From NCBI GenBank assembly GCA_040376155.1, contig JBEIRG010000146.1, positions 1 to 9,715 on the forward strand: a stretch of DNA of 9,715 nt. Reading direction: 5' to 3'. Under the pieces are notes generated by a model. That model was not told the origin of the DNA, ran no database searches, and saw nothing but the letters and a program-made list of their open reading frames with translations. The translations under genes were made by a program, and so were the position numbers. Origin of the DNA: CADCWF01 sp903864575 (GTDB lineage Bacteria; Chloroflexota; Chloroflexia; Thermomicrobiales; UBA6265). Shown one piece after another: positions 6,240-9,715 of the stretch (the stretch's first letter is position 1; each line of letters begins with the position of its first letter).

Positions 6240-6938
6240 CTAGTCCACCGGCCCCGCCGTATACCAGGCGAGTTCCTCCGGGTCGAGGAGGGTCACGTGG
6301 TCGGCGCGGGATTCGATCAGCCGCAACGCCTCGAAGCCCTTGAGCGCCCGGTTCAGGGTGGCGCGGGTCGTGCCGAGTTCGGCGGCGAGCTCACCCTGGC
6401 TGCGGTCCATGGGAACGATCGCGCCATTCCCCGGCGCAGCTCCCGCCCGCTCCAGCAGCCATGTTGCGAGCCGCCCCGGCACGTCCAGCCCGATCGCCGC
6501 GACGTGCCGCGCGTTCCCGGCCCGAACCATCCCCGCCAGCGAGGCGAGCAGGCCCTCCACCATGGCAGGCTCCTCCCGCAACAGCCCGCGAAACGCCTGG
6601 CGCGGCAGCAACCGGACGGTGACGGGCCGCTGCGCCGTCACCGATGCATTGCGCGGCTCCCCATCGAGCAGCGCGAGTTCGCCCAGCGCGGCGGGCGCTT
6701 CCATCACCTGCAGCACAACCTCCTGCCCGCTGCCGGTGAAGCGGCTGACCCGCAGTTGCCCGGCTTCGAGAATCAGCAGGGAATCGCCCGGATCGCCCTC
6801 GCTCCAAAGGACCTGTCCGGCGGCATATTTTCGCTGCCTGCTCTCCCGCAGCAGCAGTTCGAGCGCGGCGCCGGGAAGGTTGCGGAAGAGGGGGATGGCG
6901 CGCAGCACATCCACGGACTCGCTGGCTGAGCCGGGCAT
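6240..6938 (-). CDS. CRP/FNR-family cyclic-nucleotide-responsive transcription regulator
   Basis: The product is 232 residues, typical for the family. Residues about 10-125 are a cyclic-nucleotide-binding beta-roll. In the phosphate-binding segment (GELALLDGEPRNAS, 86-99), E87 and R96 match E. coli CRP E72 and R82, while N97 replaces S83. A dimerisation helix follows at about 127-150. A winged helix-turn-helix occupies about 178-215 (GELAAELGTTRATLNRALKG). In the recognition helix R192 and R197 match CRP R180 and R185, but Ala193 replaces Glu181. No FNR-type cysteine cluster is present, so cAMP is the likely ligand. ATG 6938 is preferred over GTG 6959 because AAGGA lies 7 bp upstream of it. 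The gene heads an operon with the adenylate cyclase, with a 2-bp gap. A CRP-like palindrome at 6990-7006 suggests autoregulation. Confidence 0.92.
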   Translation of the reverse strand: MPGSASESVDVLRAIPLFRNLPGAALELLLRESRQRKYAAGQVLWSEGDPGDSLLILEAGQLRVSRFTGSGQEVVLQVMEAPAALGELALLDGEPRNASVTAQRPVTVRLLPRQAFRGLLREEPAMVEGLLASLAGMVRAGNARHVAAIGLDVPGRLATWLLERAGAAPGNGAIVPMDRSQGELAAELGTTRATLNRALKGFEALRLIESRADHVTLLDPEELAWYTAGPVD

Positions 6939-6974
6939 CGGGCGTCCTTGCCGAACCACGCTGTACGCGGCGCG

Positions 6975-6980
6975 AGTGTA
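6975..6980 (-). promoter_or_regulatory. Possible -10 element of the CRP-cyclase operon
   Basis: On the minus strand this reads TACACT, matching four of six bases of TATAAT, 37 bp before ATG 6938. If it is used, the palindrome at 6990-7006 overlaps the expected -35 region, which would favour negative autoregulation. The call is weak because no separate -35 is evident. Confidence 0.25.
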
Positions 6981-6989
6981 GCACCGGGT

Positions 6990-7006
6990 CTGTGTCGAAG
7001 CGCACA
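6990..7006. promoter_or_regulatory. CRP-type palindrome upstream of the CRP-cyclase operon (copy 2 of a shared 17-mer)
   Basis: CTGTGTCGAAGCGCACA is identical to 835-851. It lies 52-68 bp upstream of the regulator's ATG. Here the dyad is extended by flanking CCGGG (6984-6988) and CCCGG (7008-7012) with a single-base bulge. That extension is absent from the other copy, so the conserved unit is the 17-mer. A regulator site at its own promoter is a common arrangement in this family. Confidence 0.65.
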
Positions 7007-7111
7007 GCCCGGAGGCGAGGGCCGAAACAGCCTGGATTCCTCACCGATCCTATCGTTCGGAGCAGAACTCGGCGGCCGCTCAGCCCCCGGCAGCATGAAA
7101 GGACCCGCGCG

Positions 7112-7450
7112 ATGACCGCCACCGCACTCTCCGGCCGCAGCCGCGCCCGTTACGTCCTCCCGACCCACCTTTCGGCAGCGGCGGCGAGCCTGGCCTCCGC
7201 CGATGCGACCAGGACCCGCCGCCTCGCCCGCGCCTCCCGCGTCGAGGCCGGATTCCTCACGGAACGCAGCGCGGATGTGCCGGACATTGGCCTCGCCGCA
7301 CTCCCGCCCGTGACCCGCCCTCAGGTGTCCGCCACGATGTTCATGAACCGCGTGCCGGCCACTGGCAGCCGCCGCCCTGAGCCGCCCCCGATCCAACCGT
7401 GCAGGCCTTCGGCCCATCTCGGCGCAGGGCGCCCCGGTTGTTCACGGTGA
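7112..7450 (+). CDS. Hypothetical small protein, weak support
   Basis: This is a 112-residue open frame starting at ATG 7112, with AAAGGA at 8-9 bp spacing. Third positions are strongly GC-biased over roughly the first 70 codons, as in the real genes around it. The last 40 or so codons look less coding-like (Pro-, Arg- and Cys-containing, MFMNRVPATGSRR onward). The product is basic and Ala-rich, with no signal peptide, membrane helix or recognisable motif. It is divergent from the CRP operon, and the palindrome at 6990-7006 lies about 105 bp upstream, so it might share that control. It could also be a degraded remnant or a chance frame. Confidence 0.4.
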   Translation: MTATALSGRSRARYVLPTHLSAAAASLASADATRTRRLARASRVEAGFLTERSADVPDIGLAALPPVTRPQVSATMFMNRVPATGSRRPEPPPIQPCRPSAHLGAGRPGCSR

Positions 7451-7499
7451 TCGCTGGCGTACGATGAATCCGGTTTCGCGCCCCACGCGTAAACAGGGA

Positions 7500-7613
7500 C
7501 AAGCGCGCATCGGACCCTCCCCCCCGGCGCTCGCGGATACGAACCCATACATCCCTTTCCATCCCCATCCCCCTTTCCCGCACGACCCGGCCGCCAGGCC
7601 GGGTTCGTGTTTT
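7500..7613 (+). ncRNA. Candidate small RNA, copy 1
   Basis: The ends are estimated. The 5' end is placed just after the conserved CGCGTAAAC block, which could hold a -10 (TAAACA, weak). The 5' hairpin pairs AGCGC (7502-7506) with GCGCT (7527-7531), and its 20-nt loop contains GGACCCTCCCCCCC. A pyrimidine-rich stretch (7551-7580) follows. The RNA would end in a GC-rich hairpin and TTTT (7581-7613). A single-stranded ACCCUCC-type loop is complementary to Shine-Dalgarno sequences, as in known C-rich-loop bacterial sRNAs. No known RNA family is recognised. Expression is unproven. Confidence 0.45.
7581..7613 (+). terminator. Intrinsic terminator of element copy 1
   Basis: CACGACCCGGCC (7581-7592) pairs with GGCCGGGTTCGTG (7597-7609) around the loop GCCA, giving 12 pairs and one bulged T. 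Four T residues follow at 7610-7613. This is the best-formed intrinsic terminator in the window and points to plus-strand transcription of the element. Confidence 0.75.
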
Positions 7614-7742
7614 CCCGGGATCGGCGACGATGGGAACCGCCCAGCCGAGGCCGAGGCGCTCCGCGCCGTCCCACCCGAAGACAGGTCTCAGCCGCTCCAC
7701 CGCGCGATGAATCCGCTCCGGACGCCAGCGCGTATACCCTAT

Positions 7743-7847
7743 CAGAGCGCCACGGACCCTCCCCCCAACGGCGCTCGGAACTGAAACCCACAGTCCCTCC
7801 CCAACCCAACGAACCCAGCGAACCCGGTCCGACGGCCGGGTTCGTTG
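7743..7847 (+). ncRNA. Candidate small RNA, copy 2
   Basis: The ends are estimated from copy 1. A TATACC sequence (7733-7738) lies at the position of a -10, 6 bp before the first hairpin. That hairpin has a 7-bp stem, GAGCGCC (7745-7751) with GGCGCTC (7770-7776), and an 18-nt loop containing GGACCCTCCCCCC. The linker includes GTCCCTCCCCAA (7793-7804), the exact complement of the Cys-rich gene's ribosome-binding site. The stem is better paired than in copy 1 although the bases differ, which hints at a conserved structure. The 3' end is the 7817-7846 hairpin. Confidence 0.45.
7808..7846. terminator. Terminator-like hairpin of element copy 2, with an alternative pairing
   Basis: CGAACCCGG (7819-7827) pairs with CCGGGTTCG (7836-7844), extendable by a G-U and an A-U pair to 11 pairs. 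AACGAACCC (7808-7816) can pair instead with GGGTTCGTT (7838-7846), so the two stems are mutually exclusive. No T-run follows on the plus strand. On the minus strand it lies 51 bp beyond the oxidase stop codon and might also end that transcript. Confidence 0.5.
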
Positions 7848-7896
7848 CATGTGCGCGGAACCCGGCGGGGGCGGAGGTCCGGGCATCCGGGACGGC

Positions 7897-9039
7897 TCAG
7901 GCGTCCCAGCGGCCCTCGGCGAAGCGAAGCAGGCCGATGTCCAGGCTTGTCTCGTCCCGCTGCACGAGGTCCGCGATGATCTCCCCGATCACCGAGGCGA
8001 ACTTGAACCCGTGCCCGGAGCAGGGAGAGGCCACCACCACGTTCGGGCTGCCCGGCAGGCGGTCGATGATGAAATGCTCGTCCGGCGTATTCGTGAACAT
8101 GCAGGCGCGCAGGCCGACCGTCTCCCCGGCGGCGTCCGGGAAGTATTTGGCCGTGACCTCGCGGAGGACAGCTTCGTCGCGGGCGTTCGGCTCGCGCTCG
8201 AAATCGTCAGGATCGACCATCTCCTCGAGGTGGTGGTAACGGCCGATCTTGAACCCCGGCACGCCGTGGACCGGGAAGCCGTAGTACCGGCCCTCGGGAA
8301 CCAGCAGGTTGAAGACCGGGAAGGTCGCGGGCGTGAACTCGGCCGGCACGATCGGCTGGAACCACCCCAGCACCTGCCGCTCCGGGACCGCCAGCGGCGC
8401 GAATCCGGGGATCATCTTGCCCATCCACGCGCCCGTCGAGAGAACGAGTTGATCGGCGTGGTAGACGCCCTTGTCGGTGGTCACCGTCACGCCGTCCGGG
8501 CCGCTCTCCCAGGCGATCGCGCCCTCGCGGGCCTTGATCGTCGCCCCGGCCTCGGCGGCGGCAAGGGTATGCGCCACGACGCAGGCCTCGGGAATGAGGA
8601 ATCCGCCGTCCGGCTGGAACAGGGCGCGATGGGTGGAGGGGAGGCGGTAGCCGGGGAAGCGGGCGTGCAACCCGTCGCCGGTCAGCACCTCGTGCGGGAT
8701 GTCGTGCAGCAGGCAGGATTCCAGCGACCCCTGGAAGACGACCTCATCCTCGCCGCTCGCGTCGATCGTGCCGGTGACGTGCAGCAGCGTCTCGCCGTAC
8801 CCCTGCTCCAGTTCTCGCCACAGTTCGAAGGCCCGGCGCAGGAGCGGCACGTAGCTGGGATGCTCGTAGTAGGCGAGCCGGATGATCCGGGTGAAGCCGT
8901 GGTGGGAACCCATCGTGTGGGGGATGTCGTACCGCTCGAGACCGAGCGTCTTCAGGCCCCGCTGCGCGAGGTGCATGCAGGCGGCAGACCCCATCGATCC
9001 CACCCCGACCACGATCGCATCGTACCGCTCCACGCTCAT
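7897..9039 (-). CDS. solA: FAD-dependent N-methyl amino acid oxidase (monomeric sarcosine oxidase / N-methyltryptophan oxidase type)
   Basis: The product is 380 residues, close to MSOX (about 390) and SolA (about 372). These flavoenzymes oxidatively demethylate N-methyl amino acids, yielding formaldehyde and hydrogen peroxide. The N-terminal Rossmann motif is GVGSMG (12-17). GFTRIIR (48-54) gives T50, R51 and R54, equivalent to MSOX T48, R49 and R52. K264 in FKIG corresponds to MSOX K265. ACMFTNTPDEHF places C313 at the covalent FAD attachment site (MSOX C315), and GHGFKF gives K346 (MSOX K348), the lysine linked to oxygen activation. No signal peptide is visible, so it is cytoplasmic. ATG 9039 has GAGGAGGG 4-5 bp upstream, and the open frame continuing to 9483 is not homologous. 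The gene stands alone without heterotetrameric sarcosine oxidase subunits. The exact substrate (sarcosine, N-methyltryptophan or another) cannot be decided, so the symbol is tentative. Confidence 0.88.
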   Translation of the reverse strand: MSVERYDAIVVGVGSMGSAACMHLAQRGLKTLGLERYDIPHTMGSHHGFTRIIRLAYYEHPSYVPLLRRAFELWRELEQGYGETLLHVTGTIDASGEDEVVFQGSLESCLLHDIPHEVLTGDGLHARFPGYRLPSTHRALFQPDGGFLIPEACVVAHTLAAAEAGATIKAREGAIAWESGPDGVTVTTDKGVYHADQLVLSTGAWMGKMIPGFAPLAVPERQVLGWFQPIVPAEFTPATFPVFNLLVPEGRYYGFPVHGVPGFKIGRYHHLEEMVDPDDFEREPNARDEAVLREVTAKYFPDAAGETVGLRACMFTNTPDEHFIIDRLPGSPNVVVASPCSGHGFKFASVIGEIIADLVQRDETSLDIGLLRFAEGRWDA

Positions 9040-9194
9040 TTCACCCTCCTCGCCACATGATTCGCGAACGGCGCGATCGTACCACCGCGCCGCCGGGATC
9101 GGCCCCGGTCGCGGGCGTAGGCACGGTCCTTGCTGGGTCCATCCGGAGCGGGAGTCCATGTCGTTGGAATCGCGGAAACATGGGTGAATGCGTG

Positions 9195-9200
9195 TATAGT
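9195..9200 (+). promoter_or_regulatory. Possible -10 element for the CheB-domain gene
   Basis: TATAGT matches five of six bases of TATAAT and is among the few AT-rich hexamers in this GC-rich gap, 50 bp before ATG 9251. No good -35 lies at 17 bp. TGGAATCG occurs at 9165-9172 and again at 9200-9207, so the element is flanked by direct repeats spaced 35 bp apart that could be regulator sites. Confidence 0.35.
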
Positions 9201-9250
9201 GGAATCGTCTGGGAGCGCTCCGACGACGAACGGCGTAGAAGGTCCGGGCG

Positions 9251-9715
9251 ATGACCATCCACGAATCGCTCCCTCCCCTCGTGATCATCGGCTCGTCCGC
9301 TGGCGGCGTCGATGCCCTCATGACCCTGCTCGGATCCATACCATCCCCACTCCCGGCGGCGGTAGTGATTGCGCAGCATCTCGACCCCGCGGGGGAAAGC
9401 CACCTCGAAGCGATTCTGGGCCGGCGCAGCATCGCGCCCGTGCGCATCGCGGCGGACGGCATGCCGCTCGAGCGGGGCGTCATCTATGTCGTGCCCCCCA
9501 ACTATCACGCGGAGATCACGGGCGGCGCGCTCCACCTGTTCCCCGGTGAAGGCAGCAGGCCGATTCCCTCGATCGACCGGTTGATGGGATCGGCGGCGCG
9601 GGAGGCTGGCGAGCGGGTCATCGCCGTCATGCTCTCCGGAACCGGGTCAGACGGCGCGTTCGGCGCGAACGCGATCAAGACCGCGGGCGGCACGGTCATC
9701 ATCCAGGACCCGGCG
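9251..9715 (+). CDS. CheB-type protein-glutamate methylesterase domain, 3'-truncated by the window
   Basis: The frame is open from ATG 9251 to the last base (155 codons, no stop). AGAAGG lies 8 bp upstream of the ATG. The CheB esterase triad is visible: S16 in GSSAGG, H43 in VIAQHLDP and D134 in LSGTGSDGA. The middle also fits the family (YVVPPN at 79-84, PSIDRLM at 106-112). CheB removes methyl groups from chemoreceptor glutamates. No receiver domain precedes the catalytic domain, unlike classical CheB. That organisation is usual in stand-alone CheB esterases and in CheB-CheR-PAS hybrid proteins, and the SGTGSDG wording is common in the hybrids, so a long fusion continuing to the right is plausible. 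Divergent from the oxidase gene. Confidence 0.9.
   Translation, partial: MTIHESLPPLVIIGSSAGGVDALMTLLGSIPSPLPAAVVIAQHLDPAGESHLEAILGRRSIAPVRIAADGMPLERGVIYVVPPNYHAEITGGALHLFPGEGSRPIPSIDRLMGSAAREAGERVIAVMLSGTGSDGAFGANAIKTAGGTVIIQDPA

Larger units (their letters stand above)
7462..7847 (+). repeat. Two diverged tandem copies of a ~145-bp non-coding element
   Basis: Copy 1 (7462-7613) and copy 2 (7705-7847) align along their length at a nearly constant offset of 242-243 bp. Shared blocks in order are CGATGAATCCG (7462, 7705), CGCGTA (7486, 7729), CGGACCCTCCCCCC (7511, 7753), GGCGCTCG (7526, 7770), AACCCA (7542, 7785), TCCCT (7552, 7794) and a terminal hairpin with GGCCGGGTTCGT. Intervening bases have diverged, so this is an old duplication rather than an assembly artefact. 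Within 7451-7896 I see no convincing protein gene. The spacer 7614-7704 shows nothing recognisable. Confidence 0.8.

Noticed and set aside
6939..6959. GTG 6959 as the regulator start
   Set aside because: It has no ribosome-binding site, while ATG 6938 has AAGGA at 7 bp.
7341..7886. Minus-strand 181-residue frame across the duplicated elements
   Set aside because: The repeats inside it follow the DNA duplication, with indels between the copies and no conserved protein motif. The terminator with T-run and the hairpins argue for non-coding plus-strand transcription.
7607..8239. 210-residue plus-strand frame running from the non-coding region into the oxidase gene
   Set aside because: It begins inside the copy 1 terminator and its 3' part is antisense to conserved flavin-binding motifs of the oxidase.
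9040..9483. N-terminal extension of the oxidase
   Set aside because: The Rossmann fold begins a few residues after ATG 9039, which has a strong GAGGAGGG site. The extension overlaps the CheB gene antisense.

Overview
The window is very GC-rich with strong GC bias at third codon positions. The gene content suggests a Chloroflexota bacterium, most likely of the Thermomicrobia/Sphaerobacter type. The evidence is a class III cyclase fused to a STAND ATPase and TPRs, several small Tat-type secreted proteins, and a Cys-rich protein with the 'MD..FD.L.R.....RR' N-terminus. The assignment rests on family resemblance, not on a marker gene.

Layout from left to right. Positions 1-78 hold a 24-bp tandem repeat cut by the window edge. 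A PIG-L type zinc deacetylase (105-815, minus) is divergent from a run of three small exported proteins on the plus strand. Two of these (958-1476 and 1789-2403) are paralogues, and the third (2529-3224) is a 231-residue protein with 30 cysteines. A strong hairpin at 3245-3280 separates this run from a minus-strand two-gene operon, made of a CRP/FNR-family regulator (6240-6938) followed 2 bp later by an adenylate cyclase-STAND-TPR protein (3337-6237). Next come a weakly supported small ORF (7112-7450) and a non-coding stretch (7451-7896) that carries two diverged copies of one element. Beyond these lie a monomeric sarcosine oxidase/N-methyltryptophan oxidase-like flavoenzyme (7897-9039, minus) and the start of a CheB methylesterase-domain protein (9251 onward, plus) that runs off the right edge.

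Two regulatory ideas stand out. First, an identical 17-mer with CRP-site architecture (TGTG-N8-CACA) lies upstream of the CRP-family gene and again upstream of the PIG-L gene. It occurs in full nowhere else that I could find in the window. Together with a cyclase that keeps all six canonical catalytic residues, this suggests a local cAMP circuit: cyclase makes cAMP, the CRP-like protein binds it, and the operator is occupied at its own promoter and at the deacetylase promoter. Second, the non-coding region at 7462-7847 looks like two tandem small-RNA genes. Each has a conserved upstream block, a 5' hairpin whose loop is ACCCUCC-rich (anti-Shine-Dalgarno-like), a pyrimidine-rich middle and a terminator-like 3' hairpin. 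One copy has a 12-nt perfect complement to the ribosome-binding site of the Cys-rich gene in this window. Both ideas are inferences from sequence and need experimental or comparative tests.
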